In this document: positions 12,396-23,783 of the stretch, piece by piece
Position numbering within the stretch: the first letter of the stretch is position 1
How the letters are laid out: every line of letters starts with the position of its first letter
Assembly: GCA_022605405.1 (NCBI GenBank)
Contig: JABYQQ010000014.1
Coordinates: 1,364,001-1,428,000, forward strand
Direction: 5' to 3'
Source of the DNA: Earliella scabrosa
Lineage: Eukaryota; Basidiomycota; Agaricomycetes; Polyporales; Polyporaceae
Length of the DNA: 64,000 nucleotides
Notes under the pieces: generated by a model
What the model was told of the DNA's origin: nothing
Seen by the model: only the letters and a program-made list of their open reading frames with translations
Database searches by the model: none
Position numbers and translations under genes: made by a program

Positions 12396-14507
12396 GCAGA
12401 CGAGCGCAGGAAGACGAGAGTGCGGTGTGCGAGGGAGCAGGGCACCGGGGGCGGGGGCGGGAGTCGGGAGGGTGGTGGTAGGTCGACAAGAAGTCGGGAT
12501 GCCCTTTATACCACACGACGCGCATAGCGACCAGATTGGGCGGATTGTCCGTCGGGATGCGCGGAGGATAAAGGAAGACCAAGGCGGACGACGCGCGCGC
12601 GCAGGGCGACGGATGGCTAACTGCCTTTCACGGCAAATGTTTTGGTCCTGCCAAAGGCCCGCCCACCGTGCCAAACACCGCCAAACAGCCGCCCACACGC
12701 CCGCCCCCGCCCCGGATTGTCGTTGGCATCAGCCCGCTACAGACAACGCAAGACTTTTCTGCACCCCGCCCGTCGCAACACGCGCCGCAAAAGGCCCAGA
12801 ACAAGGTTGCCATGGTCGTTCCGCCGTCCCTTGACGCGGTACATTGGCTGGGCGCATCCCGCTCGCCATTGCACGCATCCGAGACAACGTCGGGTGTCCC
12901 GATTGGGCGAAGAATAGGAAGTCGATTCGGACTTGCATAGCGTTTGCTCGTCTGAGGGAACATATTGCTCCCAGCAACGTTGCGCACCATCGTCCTGCCT
13001 ATCGCAGCTACAAGGCCCTCAAGACGGTGCAAGCAGCTCCGGACAGCGTTGCAACGGCGTGGCCTACTAGTAACTATATCTCTCTGCACCATGGCAAGGA
13101 ACGGGCTCATGAAACGTGAGATCTGGAGATTTCGAGCACGCCTCGTGAGCCTGTTCATAGCCATGACACAGAAGGGATTTCTCGGCCAAGTCCAGTGGCA
13201 ATCGCTGACTTCGAAGTCAGGATCACAAGACATAGGGTTGGGGGTCTTCTCGCCGCCACGATGGCACCATTGCCTTGTACGCCACATGCGGTGGCGTTTC
13301 AGCGTTGTCGAAGTCAACGGCATAGTGAACAAGGCAGACCTTGCGTGGATTAACCGCTCTCCATGCACAGGGAGGGCCGACGACGACATCATGGCATTGT
13401 ACAAACATAAATATGTTCACGTACGCAGAATTTGCGGTGGCGAGACTGAGAGGCGACGCGGGATTGGCGCAACCGGATGATTTGCGTTGGTATATTGTTC
13501 GCATGTTATCACGGACGTCGGAGTGTTTGTTTTGACTTTCATGACGATTTCAAGGACCTGGGAATACCACGTATTCAGGAAAGGGTGTTGTCGATCGGGG
13601 CGGAGGCATGACCAAGCTAGGGGAATTGCGACGTGGGGCTCAACAGAACTGATACTAGTAGTACTGGTAAGTGCCTACCAGTGCAGCACCAGTGCCAGAC
13701 GCAGCTTGAACTTCCTGACTGCGCGCCGCGGAGTGAGTTGCTCGCGAGGGGAGAAGGGACGATGAAGAGCAAGAGCCGCTTGGCTGCGAGGTGAGGAGCA
13801 AGGTAGGCGTGAACCACCTATAGGCTATAGATAATAGAACCAACTCGAGCCCTAGTGACGAGCGTCAAGTTGTAAGGCCTAGACTCTCACCCAAGAGCTG
13901 CACCGCCACAGACCGTCGCATATCTTATCCGAACGCTTTCGCCAGCCTGTTTATCGACACACACTGGCGCGTGAAATGGATACTTGAGACGCATACAAAG
14001 TACATGACATACCTGCGGACTCGCAACATGTACAGCCATTCCCTCTCAGTGGGGTTCCTTGTGTCCCTGTCAAAGACCATGACTGATAGTCTGCGAGAGA
14101 GATAAGTTCGGTAAGCCATAGTGACAATCTTCGCCGGGACAACTTGACGCACCTCAGCCCAGCTACATGACCGCCGATTTTGAATACGTCGTTGAGCTCT
14201 GCTCCCACGGAATCGGCGAGAACCCCGAACTCGAACTCTAAAGTCGAACTTGACTCGCTGGTGCCGGCCCTAATGTCCGATAAGTATATACGTATCTGGA
14301 CGAGTCCTTGATCGACTCACACCGCTCCGAACCCACCAATCCATCCTCTCACCACCACTCCGTCCGCTCACCACCTGCACTCATCCGCACATCTACCGCC
14401 GTGACTCTGGAACCGCCAATCCCTCGGGAGGCTCCCGTTCCTCTACATCATAAAATCTCATACAATGCCTCGTTAGTAGCTCTGTTGGTTTCTTTCCTCA
14501 CTCAATC
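12396..14507. other. Intergenic, no supported gene
   Basis: This stretch is about 2.1 kb. Several overlapping open frames occur on both strands (for example 12628-13404 minus and 12965-13480 plus), but none has a convincing composition, splice pattern or family motif. A TATA-like element near 14283-14290 precedes the gene at 14508. Confidence 0.5.
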
Positions 14508-15392
14508 ATGACGCATTTCGCAGGTGCGCCAAAGGGTCCGAAGACCCCTGTGACCTTGCCTCACCGTCGGGCGATCTCTAGTACAAGCAGACTCAGTAGG
14601 CCGGATGCATCCCACGGCGGTAGTCCCCGTCTCGAGGGAAGACCCACTGATACTCTACTCACGAAAATGGGCGAACTGGAATGGCCATGGGATGCGGGGG
14701 TCCACCTGACTTTCGCCGACGCTCTCGAGACCACCCGTGGCAATGTGTCTCTTTTCAGCGGAGGATGGAGTAGGCTCCTCGACAAGTCCTTCCCGGAGAG
14801 CGAGATTATCGGTGTGCAGACGCAACCCGCTCCATACTCTATCCACCCAGTGATGGAGTTAATCGTCTACCTCTTCTCCCAACCCGACGACCGACCTACA
14901 CCTGTCCGAGACATGCTGTTGTTTGTGGAACTCAGGGACATCCGCGACCTCGATCGTCCCAGTGCTCGCGCTGACGCGGACGCACAGGTTCGTGCCCGAT
15001 ACAACGACCATCTCCATGAGTCCCGTATCCCTGTCCTCTACGCCATCTCCGCGTTCGGCAATAAAGTTCGCTTTTACAAGGCGAACAAGGACACCGGCAT
15101 CATCTCCCCGGCCTACGTACCTCCCTCTTCGAAGGAGGCGCTGCCGCCGGCAGATTATCTCCGGGACGGGTGGAACGTGGACATATTGTCGCACGGCGGT
15201 CGGTTGAAGATGCGCAGGATTGTCAAGGAGGTCTTGGCGATGTCGAGGGCGAACATTGAGAACGGGTTGAACGTGGCTGCTACGGCTGGCAGCGACGAGC
15301 AGGTGGTCATGGAGGATGGACTGAAGGAGAACGACTCGGAGGACTTAGAGGTCCAGTCCGAGTCAGGACTCGGACACCAACTCGGAGTATGA
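14508..15392 (+). CDS. Hypothetical protein, single exon
   Basis: An intronless 294-aa frame. The N-terminal 50 residues are basic and disordered. A compact centre follows (about residues 55-225, with GELEWPWDAG, LFSGGWSRLLDKSFP and PVLYAISAFGNKVRFYKAN). A helical segment (RRIVKEVLAMSRANI) leads to an acidic tail. It resembles uncharacterised Agaricomycete proteins that I cannot name. The sequence before the ATG is pyrimidine-rich and the codon bias is strong, which supports a real gene. Confidence 0.7.
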   Translation: MTHFAGAPKGPKTPVTLPHRRAISSTSRLSRPDASHGGSPRLEGRPTDTLLTKMGELEWPWDAGVHLTFADALETTRGNVSLFSGGWSRLLDKSFPESEIIGVQTQPAPYSIHPVMELIVYLFSQPDDRPTPVRDMLLFVELRDIRDLDRPSARADADAQVRARYNDHLHESRIPVLYAISAFGNKVRFYKANKDTGIISPAYVPPSSKEALPPADYLRDGWNVDILSHGGRLKMRRIVKEVLAMSRANIENGLNVAATAGSDEQVVMEDGLKENDSEDLEVQSESGLGHQLGV

Positions 15393-15936
15393 GGAGGAGA
15401 ACACGAAGACGAAGCAGTAGGCAATCTCATCCGCACTTCCGCCTTCAAGTTGCCGTCGCCAATGCCGTGCTATCGTCCCTGATGTTTGTCGAGTCTGTTG
15501 AGGAAGAGAATCTACCGTCCTGTACTACTAGACGAGTGTTCAATTGTGAAGCCTAGACTCCTATGACAAGAGCTGCGCCGATGCATGGAACCTTCACAAA
15601 CACCTTGTAGTCATTGAGCATCGAGTACGTTCAATCCTCCAAGTTGTCCAAATGCGTTCCGGATTGACGCGTCCGGGTCCGTCACCCGGTCCAGTCGCAA
15701 TCTCCCAGTCACTCCATGCAGCACACGGCATTGCGGACACATCTCAATGGCATAACAGGTGCGTTACAGCATGGGCAAGAGTTCAAAGGTCCAGGCGTGT
15801 TCCGTCCGACTCCGCACAAGTCCACAGCACTGAGTCCTCCCACTCATCCAACTCCATGCAAGCCCCACTCCAGTCCAGTCCAGCACGAGTACCCGTACCA
15901 GACCGGTCTAGGGGAGGCGGGGCACAGCGAGCGCGA
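15393..15936. other. Intergenic, convergent
   Basis: The region between the 3' ends of the hypothetical gene and the HsbA-like gene. Nothing recognisable was seen. Confidence 0.5.
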
Positions 15937-16613
15937 TTACTTGCAGTTCGCGACGACGCCCTCGCCCGCCTCGCCCGCGTTGGTGAGCTGCGTGGTCGCC
16001 TTGTCGAGGTTCGCGGTGACCGCGGGGTCGGTCCTGTACAGTATTTTCGTCGCGCAGCAATCAGCGCCCGAGTCGTGACAGCCACAAACACAAAGCGCAG
16101 GGACGTACGACGTGATGGAGGCGAGCGCGGTCCCCGCCGCCTCAAGGTTGCTCCGCACATCGTCACGAGCCGATGCGGGCGCGGCCTGACCGGTGAACAG
16201 CGCCTTCGCGATGACGCCGATCGCGTCTTGTGCGCCCGAGACTGAGTCCTGCACGGACTGGACACCTGCTGCAGCCTCAGGGTCGCTGGAGAGGTGGAAG
16301 AAGGAGGGTCAGAAAAATACCGACTCGAACGTAGGGAAGGTTGGGACGTACTTGCTGACTTGGCCAGCGAGCTTCTTCAGCGTGCCTTGCATGGCCGCAA
16401 GCGTGCCCACGATCTTGAGGCGGTCAACGTTGCACTGCAGGTTGCCAATCTGGCGCGCCGCAATCTCGGGGGCGGGGGCTGTGGAACGGTGATGATGAGC
16501 ATAGCTCCCAGCGCGATGTGCGATTGGAGACGGGCGGGGGGCTCACCGGCATAGATGTGCGAGCCCGCGAGGAGGTAGAGGAACGCGAAGAGGAAGACGA
16601 CGAAGCGCGACAT
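15937..16613 (-). CDS. Small secreted HsbA-like protein 1
   Basis: A 155-aa protein with a clear signal peptide (MSRFVVFLFAFLYLLAGSHIYA). Exons are 16613-16547, 16478-16352, 16285-16109 and 16033-15937, with all phases consistent. The mature part is a run of amphipathic helices (RQIGNLQCNVDRLKIV, VQSVQDSVSGAQDAIGV) ending in GEGVVANCK. It has the size and pattern of hydrophobic-surface-binding (HsbA-like) wall proteins, but the family name is not certain. Exons 2-4 have exactly the same lengths (127, 177 and 97 nt) as the paralog at 47349. A TATA-like box (TATATATGC) lies near 16770-16780 on this strand. Confidence 0.8.
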
Positions 16614-17621
16614 GATGCAGAAGGGAGGAACGAAGTGGGGCTAGCGAGTGAGCGAGAGATGGAAGAGAGGAAGCTTGCACTGCAAGAAGACAGAACACGA
16701 CAATGGACAGCACCAGGCCGGGAGGAGGAGAGAAGTGAGCAAGAATGGGGAGAGAGCTGCTCTCGAGACCTGCATATATACTCCTCGTCCACTTGCGTCA
16801 CCAGACAATATGACCGAGACCCCGAGCGCGAGGCACCGCGTACTGACCGGATGCACAGGTGAGCTGGAATGTGCCACTTGCAGTCTCTTGCAGTGCACTC
16901 GTCATGGAGACGCCCGTCGTCGAGCCTCTTCCGAGGCGCGCATGCGGGCGATCCCCAATCAGCCAGGCTATCAGCCACGAAGGGGCAGTGCTCGAGGGAA
17001 AACTCCCGCACCCCTCAACATGCTGGCATGCTTCGAGAGCTTCTCTGTGTTTACTATGGCGTAGAGTTTGGCGTAAGAACGGGTTCGGAGCATGCCCGAC
17101 CAGCCAAGCGTCCAAGATGCCATGGCGATAGATCAGGGCGGAGAGCGACGCGATGATGCTGCAAGGAGGAGATGAGTTCGATGTCAATTTCTAGAGCATG
17201 CGGATAAGCATACAGAAGGCGCGTCAGCATTAAGGCGGTCAGAAGTTATTCGACCCCCCGACAGCCGGAAAACACCCGGTCCACTGTCTCATGCAGTGGC
17301 AGATTGACCGTTCATTGACCGCATTCGGTGCTTCGAGCTAATGACTTGCAATCATTCTCATTCACTATATCTCATGCATGAGTTCGACCTGTCTAGGACC
17401 CGACATCGCCGAGACGGTTGAACGCGAATTCCGATGCCAGCCTGGAAACAGAGATCAGCACGCGACGCGGCATTGTGGAGCAGTACTGACTGACTGTACA
17501 GCAACGCACAGTGTCAGGAGCTATGCAGAGTAACAACGAGCAACTGCGCAAGATATCCTCGTCACACCAGTACATACCCGAACCTGCCGTAAGCTGGGAG
17601 GGAGAGCTTAGGGTGGTGGTG
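16614..17621. other. Intergenic; right end is F-box 5' flank
   Basis: No gene was seen. Bases about 17565-17621 (TACATACCCGAACCTGCCGT and on) match the 5' flank of the F-box gene at 23784 (about 23454-23504). This is therefore the left half of an F-box promoter region split by the transposon that follows. Confidence 0.6.
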
Positions 17622-17630
17622 GTTGAAACT
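17622..17630 (+). repeat. 9-bp target-site duplication, left
   Basis: GTTGAAACT lies immediately outside the left terminal inverted repeat. The same 9 bp in the same orientation lie outside the right one at 21377-21385. Confidence 0.88.
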
Positions 17631-17927
17631 CAGGCTCCTACCCACCGTCACTTCGAGTTGAGGCCTTCGCCAAAGGAAGGAGGGAGGACAGGTTGACTTA
17701 GAGTAGCGTACACACAGCCTATACCCGAATAAACGCCCACACAAATTTGATCACGTGCTAGCTTAAGTTGGGCCTCAACTCTCAGAGACGGCTGGCACCA
17801 AACTCCTACAAATACACGGCCTCCGGCCAGGGAGCGCCCGAGATCTCCCCCATTTGGAAGCCATCAGCCGTAAGCGCTCTCAATATTCTCCACCCGCGGT
17901 CCCGTCGGGAGTACTTGCCCTACGGGC
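17631..17927 (+). repeat. Left terminal inverted repeat, 297 bp
   Basis: It begins CAGGCTCCTACCCACCG and ends TTGCCCTACGGGC. The reverse complement recurs at 21082-21376. A short frame inside (from 17768) appears in both arms only because the arms are identical. Confidence 0.9.
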
Positions 17928-18062
17928 TTCCTCGGACACGTTCAACAATCTCCACCATCCTGAAAGATGTATTTGACTCAGCGGATTGGTCTGGGTGTGA
18001 ATAGTAGATGCAGAGCACCAGTGTCCACAATACAATATTCCAGGCTTCAAACTAATATCATC

Positions 18063-20573
18063 AGCAAAAACCCGAACGGCTCATACTCGGCCCCGAGCGC
18101 CGGCGAGCGACGCAATCGCTCCCAATCGGGGGCGAGCGCGGGCATTCGAGTGTTATCTTTTTCCACTCGAGTATAATCGCGCAATCGGCCCGCGAGCCGA
18201 TTGCAATCGCTGCGCGCGCGGGGGGCTCTCGTGCGCGATTGCATCGCTCGTTTTCGAATGCACCCTTGCCAAGGGTCGTTCGCGTCAGGACGCTTGTTGA
18301 GCGATAGGTCGGGCGGGCGAACTGGGCATTTCTGGGGTTCTCAGGGCACCCAGATGCACACATATCATGCAGGAAGATCATGAGTGGCAATCAATATATT
18401 CACAACGAAAGACTACATATATTAGTACAGGAAATTGCTGGATGCAGAGATAGGGCGAAGATCAAGTATCGGAATAGGCAGCATTGTCGCAGGGACAGAG
18501 TGACAGACACGAACAAACAAGACGAAGCAGTGCGAGAGCGAGGGGGAGCAGCATACAAGTGAGCGACAGAAAGCGACCGGCCAGAGCATGCGGCGCGCGA
18601 GTGCGAGAGGAAATAGCATGCGAAGAGGGAGTAGCGCAGGAGCGAGAGGACGCGGCCGGCACGCTAGCGGGAGACGTCGTCAGGCAAGGGAGAGATGATG
18701 GTAGGCGAGCGAAAGACAGCGGCAGGCACGAGAGAATCAGTGGTGCATGAGTGAAAGGACGCAGCAGGAGGACCACCTTCTCCAGAGCGTGCGATGGGAG
18801 CAGCTATAAGGCAGAAGGGTCGTTAGTGCGCGCGCATGAGTGATGACCCAGATTCACCTATGTTCCTGACATCGAAACGCGTGACAAATCCGCTGTCGGG
18901 GCAGAGTCTGCATGAGTATTTGAATGCGTTCACGGGTATAGGGAGCTCTTGATATTACTCTCCTGCGCGTTCATGCCTGGCTCGACAACCGGAGCGTTGC
19001 GAGATATACTTATAATCTGGGCCGGACTCTGAGAGGCCGGGAGATGGGATCAGGCTTTCAAGTTAGTGCTACAGAGAACAGAAGGCGACACAAAGTAGCG
19101 ACGACGTACGGAGTTAGCTTGCGTGAGTGCCGAATGCGGTTGCTGCTAGACGTCCAACCGCGGTACAATGCTGCGCCAGCGGGTGCAGCCTCGCTCTAGA
19201 TGCATCGTGGTTATCCCAGGGGAGCCTACAGGGGCGCATGGGGCTGCGAGCAGTCACGGTGATCGGAGCACTCACAGTGTGGTCGGTGACGAGGGCGAGA
19301 TCGGGCGATATTATGCGCGGATCACACCTGACTCGATAGTGTGAAGCATATGGCCTTGACCAGCCGTCTTGACTCCAGGGGGCTAGAAGAGGAGATTGGA
19401 CTTGTGTAAGTGCTCCGGAAGACGACTTGACACGGTGACGACGTGCAAACTCACTTCTTGCGAGTGCCGAGCACGGTCGCTGGAGGACGGTACAGAGCTG
19501 CTAGGGCCCGATGCATGTTCGGGGTCATCAATAAGGAGCTTGCAGGGGTGCATGGGGCTTCGAGGACGATCATAGCGGACAACATGAGGGGAGTACTCAC
19601 GATGCGGGTTGGCCTGGGGTAGACGAAGGCGTCATCGTCCTCGTGATGGTAGTGTCCTCTCCGTCACAACGGCATTCGGCTTATTTGTCGTCAACGAAGC
19701 ATGAGTGGGGGAGTACGTGATGTAGGTTATAGCCAGGGGAGGGGCAGCCTTGTCCGTAAGATGGGGAAGGAGAGCGAGTGGGCATAACTTAAAGGTGAGT
19801 ATATGCGTGATATATGCGGAAATATCATGCATACAAGCTGCGTGAGGTAACCCACCGGAGTTCGGCGACCGAGCATGTTGTTCAACTGACTTGCGCAGGT
19901 ACGGAAGCGAGGTGTGAGCTAGTAGCGGCGATACAAGTGATAGAAGTGAAAGCGGATTAGGCTCAGCGTCCCGACACGCGTATTGACTGGCTTGCGAGTC
20001 TAAGAACAGATGCGTGTCATGGGTAGAGCGGAGCGAGCCGGAGAGAGGGGACTTGGGAGTGGTGGTGGTCTAAGAACAGGAGGGGGATTCGGTGTTGCAG
20101 GCCTCTTATAGGCGGCCGTTCACCCATGTCCGAGTTTGACAGCAAACGAGAGAAGAGGCCTCCGTGTCGGTCATGTGATCGTGCTTCTCTCTTACCTCGT
20201 CATGCGGAGCCGGATGTGGACGGAGACCTTGATGATGGCCAGGAAGACGACTATCATCTTTTCAACATGTAGAAGACGCGGGACTCAAGACGACCGATAG
20301 TGTACTTATACTACCACTTTTCTGTACTACTATACATTTTGCTACTCAGTACAACAACATACCTCTGTGGGCACCTCACGCTGCCTGGATAACCCTCCCC
20401 TCGCAAACGGCAACGAGCGCAAACGAGAGGCCGCGAGCGATAGCATCCGAATGTGGGCGATTGTAAATCGCTCGCCCGATCGTATTCGGTCGGACCGCGA
20501 TTGCAAGCGCTCCTAAGCGCCAGCGAGCGGCGGCGCGCTTCGCAATCGCGCAAGCGTTTCGGGACTTTGCTGA
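18063..20573. repeat. Inner diverged inverted pair with GCGATTGC motifs
   Basis: The ends begin CAGCAAAAACCCGAACGG (left) and, on the complement, CAGCAAAGTCCCGAAACG (right). Each end carries several GCGATTGC/GCAATCGC motifs (left about 18104-18250; right about 20457-20550). It could be an older hAT-type element nested inside the MULE, or the MULE's own subterminal repeats. The 8-bp flanks AATATCAT and ATGATGAT match poorly. Confidence 0.5.
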
Positions 20574-21081
20574 TGATGATCTAGTACACACGAAGACAAC
20601 TACTACTACTATGCTCGGAGTCGGACATTAATATTCCCTGCCTAGCAGAAGAGCGTCGCACCCGTTGGGCCACAAGTTTCATGCTAAGTGCCTGCGCCTG
20701 CTGGAACTTCGGTGGGTGACGGATGTCTGTCCAGCGAGTCGCAGCTCGGACTGGGAGCGTCATGGACAACTTCTGAGGAATACTTACGGATGATGCAGTG
20801 GTCGGGCCGGAGAAATTGCTCTGTTCTAGTCCGGTGGGTGCCATCCGTTGTGACTGTAAGTGCTCGCGGACTGTGTTGTTGCTAACGAAGGGAGTTTAAA
20901 CCGAGAGTAACTACGACTCTCCTGGCAGTCACATTTGAGTCACGGTTCAAGTTCGCAGCCCGGGCCCTTCTGCAACTTCCGTCATATACCAAGTGCAGTA
21001 GCTTGGAAAGTATCCAAATGACGGCGGAGAGCGGTGTTGGTCTGGTCAAGATGAACATAGACATCCACACGTACCCAACGT

Positions 21082-21376
21082 GCCCGTAGGGCAAGTACTC
21101 CCGACGGGACCGCGGGTGGAGAATATTGAGAGCGCTTACGGCTGATGGCTTCCAAATGGGGGAGATCTCGGGCGCTCCCTGGCCGGAGGCCGTGTATTTG
21201 TAGGAGTTTGGTGCCAGCCGTCTCTGAGAGTTGAGGCCCAACTTAAGCTAGCACGTGATCAAATTTGTGTGGGCGTTTATTCGGGTATAGGCTGTGTACG
21301 CTACTCTAAGTCAACCTGTCCTCCCTCCTTCCTTTGGCGAAGGCCTCAACTCGAAGTGACGGTGGGTAGGAGCCTG
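21082..21376 (-). repeat. Right terminal inverted repeat, 295 bp
   Basis: The reverse complement of 17631-17927 with a single 2-bp indel. It ends GGTAGGAGCCTG at the right boundary. Confidence 0.9.
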
Positions 21377-21385
21377 GTTGAAACT
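21377..21385 (+). repeat. 9-bp target-site duplication, right
   Basis: GTTGAAACT, an exact copy of 17622-17630. The next bases (TTGACAATCACCAACTTTCC) continue the F-box 5' flank, which reads GGTTGAAAATCACCAACTTT in the sibling at 23502-23521. Confidence 0.88.
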
Positions 21386-21655
21386 TGACAATCACCAACT
21401 TTCCTGCTCACTGGCCAATCAAAGCGGGACGTAATGGGCGCCTAACGGCTACTTTCTCACCATCGGAAGCTCCCGCCCGCACTGTACGTACTCTCTCCCA
21501 AATCCACATACCCGTGCTCGCAAACTCATGACTCTCGGCACGGAGAAGGGTTGCTCTCGAACTGGCTCTCGACAGGCGGCGTTTACGGTCTCGCAAAACA
21601 TTGCCGACGTATAAGCTTCCCACCAGCAGCGCGCGGACGGCAGCTGCCCGGCACG
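21386..21655 (+). promoter_or_regulatory. F-box copy 1 upstream region with CCAAT box
   Basis: It keeps GGCCAATCAAAGC near 21412, matching AGCCAATCAAAAC near 23530 upstream of copy 2. The CCAAT-type element is probably part of the shared promoter. The MULE separates it from sequence further upstream. Confidence 0.5.
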
Positions 21656-23242
21656 ACGCGTACAGTTCATCCAGCCTGGGTGGGATATCGCCGAGGTCGT
21701 GCGGGAGGTAATGAAACAGTGTGGGGACGACAACGGGACGTTGGCGAGCTGTGCGCGGGTCTCCCGGGCCTTCTCCCAGCCGGCACTGGAGGTCCTGTGG
21801 GAGGAGCTCGACAGTATGCAGCTGTTGTTCTCCATTCTTCGCAAGTCTGTCAAGACATTTGAGACTCGATGCAACCGGACGTGGTTTGCTGTGAACCGTC
21901 ATGTAAGTTGTGATTCACTTGTGGTCATCTTAGGACATGCGCTTCCGTGAACGTTGGCTGAAGATATTGTCTTACAACCATTCAACTTGCAGGTCATTCG
22001 AGGTCCAATCGACGACGACGAGTGGGCTCGCTTCCAGCACTGCGCCAAGCTAGTACGCAGCTTTGCAACGGTCAACAAGATGATCGACGGAGTTACGTCA
22101 GCCACGCTGCTCGTCAAGACTCAGGGACAGCCTCTGCTCCCTCGCCTTACTACGCTCAAGTGGCGCATGGATAACGAGTCTTCGTCCGGAACCGCCTTTC
22201 TGTTCTTCTTATCTCCAATGTTGCGCTATGTGTCCTTCACCTTCGATAACTACCGTTATGAACGACCCAAGGATGAGTCCGACGCAGACGCCTATAGCTG
22301 CTCCGCCGCTCTACGACTCATCCACTCAGTGGCACCTCGCTTGGAGTACATGCAGATACCCTGCGGGCACTTCTCCGTCGTTCAATCTCTCACGCAATTC
22401 GTTCACCTCCGCTCTGTGACGTTGAAAAACGTCCAGGACCTTGCGGCTGTACACGTAGTCTGCCACACTCTCCCGCTCCTCCGTGAACTCCAAGTGGACT
22501 ATCCAGGATGGAGCAGTGACGAAGATCATCCGCGCTCCACACACCTGCCCGACCTCAACCTCGGCTCGGTCACAGTCCTCGCGCTCTCAGGTGACACCGA
22601 AATGGCCGCCCTCACGCTCGACGCCATCCGAACGCACCGCCTGGCGAACATTGCTTTCAGCCTCGATTATGTCACAGACGATCTGTGCATGCGCTGTGTT
22701 CAAACAATCACCACACACTCACCGCGCTCACGTTTGGCCTCAATGACAACTGCTTTGACGCAAGCACCCAAACGTTCCACAAACTCTTTGCCCCGCTGTA
22801 CGGAGTGCGCACCCTGCAGCAGTTCAGCATGGTCTTCGAGACTGCGGCTATCACCGCTGAAGATCTACAGGACATCGCTGCGGCATGGCCTGACCTGATG
22901 TGCCTCACTCTGCCGTATTGCGGCGTTGCATGGGACGAGAAGGAAGGCAATGACCAAGAGGAGGCACGTATACCGATCACGGCCCTGGAGCACCTTGCGA
23001 AGGGCTGCCCGCGCCTCAGGACACTCGTCATGCCGCTGCCCCACGCCGCGCCTCTCGGGGCGATCGACTTTGACTTGGGCGCCGTCCCGACCCATGCCAA
23101 TCTCCTTCGTCGGATGCACCTTGTAGGAGGCGAATGGGATGAGGACGATCAGGAGAAGGCGATTGCGTACCTCCAGCGCATCAAGTTCCCTAGACTGGAT
23201 AGGGATCAGATTCTTCTGGACGTACACTTCGAGGGCATATAG
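21656..23242 (+). pseudogene. F-box protein, lineage C, copy 1 (decayed)
   Basis: Homologous along its whole length to the gene at 23784-25750. Exon remnants are 21656-21902 and 21993-23242. Three lesions show by alignment with the siblings. The start codon position reads ACG (21656-21658). A 4-nt net insertion near 21677-21690 (TGGGTGGGATATCG) shifts the frame. An indel near 22712-22720 shifts it again, just where the siblings encode the RLA...L segment. Between lesions the frame is clean (VIRGPIDDDEWARFQHCAKL; later ITALEHLAKGCPRLRTLVMP) and the intron keeps good splice sites, so decay is recent. A truncated product from 21711 would lack the F-box start and still hit the second frameshift. 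The MULE lies 280 bp upstream. Confidence 0.8.
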
Positions 23243-23783
23243 GAGGGACAACGTGGTCGGTGTCCCGCTAGGTATCGGGTAGTCGACGATAGGGACTTGG
23301 TGTGGCCGTGTCGCAGGCTCCAATACTTCGAAGGATACGGCACCCGCTGCAGTAGTACATGTAAACGCGTTAACAAGTACTAGTTTGCTTGAGGGTCCTT
23401 CAGCGTTCTCGAATGGCAGACAGAAGCCACCCAGGTTGTCCGACTCAACAAACTACATACCCGAACCCTGCCGTACGCCTGCAAGCCGAGAAAGTGGGTG
23501 TGGTTGAAAATCACCAACTTTCTTGGTGACTAGCCAATCAAAACGCGAGGCGGCGGGCGCCTAAAATCAAACTTCTCACCATCGCAAGCCCGCGCCCGCT
23601 TCTGTACGTACTCTCTCCCGAACCTACTGCTGCCCGTCCTCGCAGACTCATGGCCTTCCTCATGGACAAGGCTCGTACGGCGAGCTCTAGACAGGCGTTG
23701 CTGACGACCTCGCAAGTCTATTCGTCGCGGTAGCCAACGCACACGCACAAGCTTGAAATTCTACACTCGCGCGCCGGGGCACG
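23243..23783 (+). promoter_or_regulatory. F-box copy 2 upstream region, two empty sites
   Basis: This region holds the uninterrupted versions of both transposon targets. GGTTGAAAATCACCAACTTT (23502-23521) matches the MULE site, and GCGGTAGCCAACGC (23727-23740) matches the MITE site. A CCAAT element lies at about 23530. Confidence 0.6.

Larger units (their letters stand above)
17631..21376. mobile_element. Non-autonomous Mutator-like (MULE) DNA transposon
   Basis: A 3,746-bp element bounded by near-identical inverted repeats of 297 and 295 bp and by a 9-bp target duplication. Long TIRs with a 9-bp duplication are the hallmark of Mutator-like elements. No transposase-like open frame was found, so it must have moved in trans. 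The arms differ only by a 2-bp indel (CACA/CA near 17713), which indicates recent movement. The interior holds clustered GCGATTGC-type motifs and two diverged copies of a roughly 200-bp segment (about 19085-19290 and 19420-19610). A related empty site in the sibling gene near 23501-23520 supports the boundaries. Confidence 0.85.

Noticed and set aside
12628..13480. Protein genes in the 12.4-14.5 kb gap
   Set aside because: Overlapping frames on both strands with arginine-rich, motif-free translations are typical of GC-rich noncoding DNA.
17768..18004. Open frame duplicated in both MULE arms (also 20882-21241 minus)
   Set aside because: It exists twice only because the arms are identical. It has no domain and is cut at the arm boundary.
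17631..21376. Solo LTRs or an LTR retrotransposon
   Set aside because: The arms are inverted, do not begin TG and end CA, and are flanked by a 9-bp duplication outside the pair, not around each arm.
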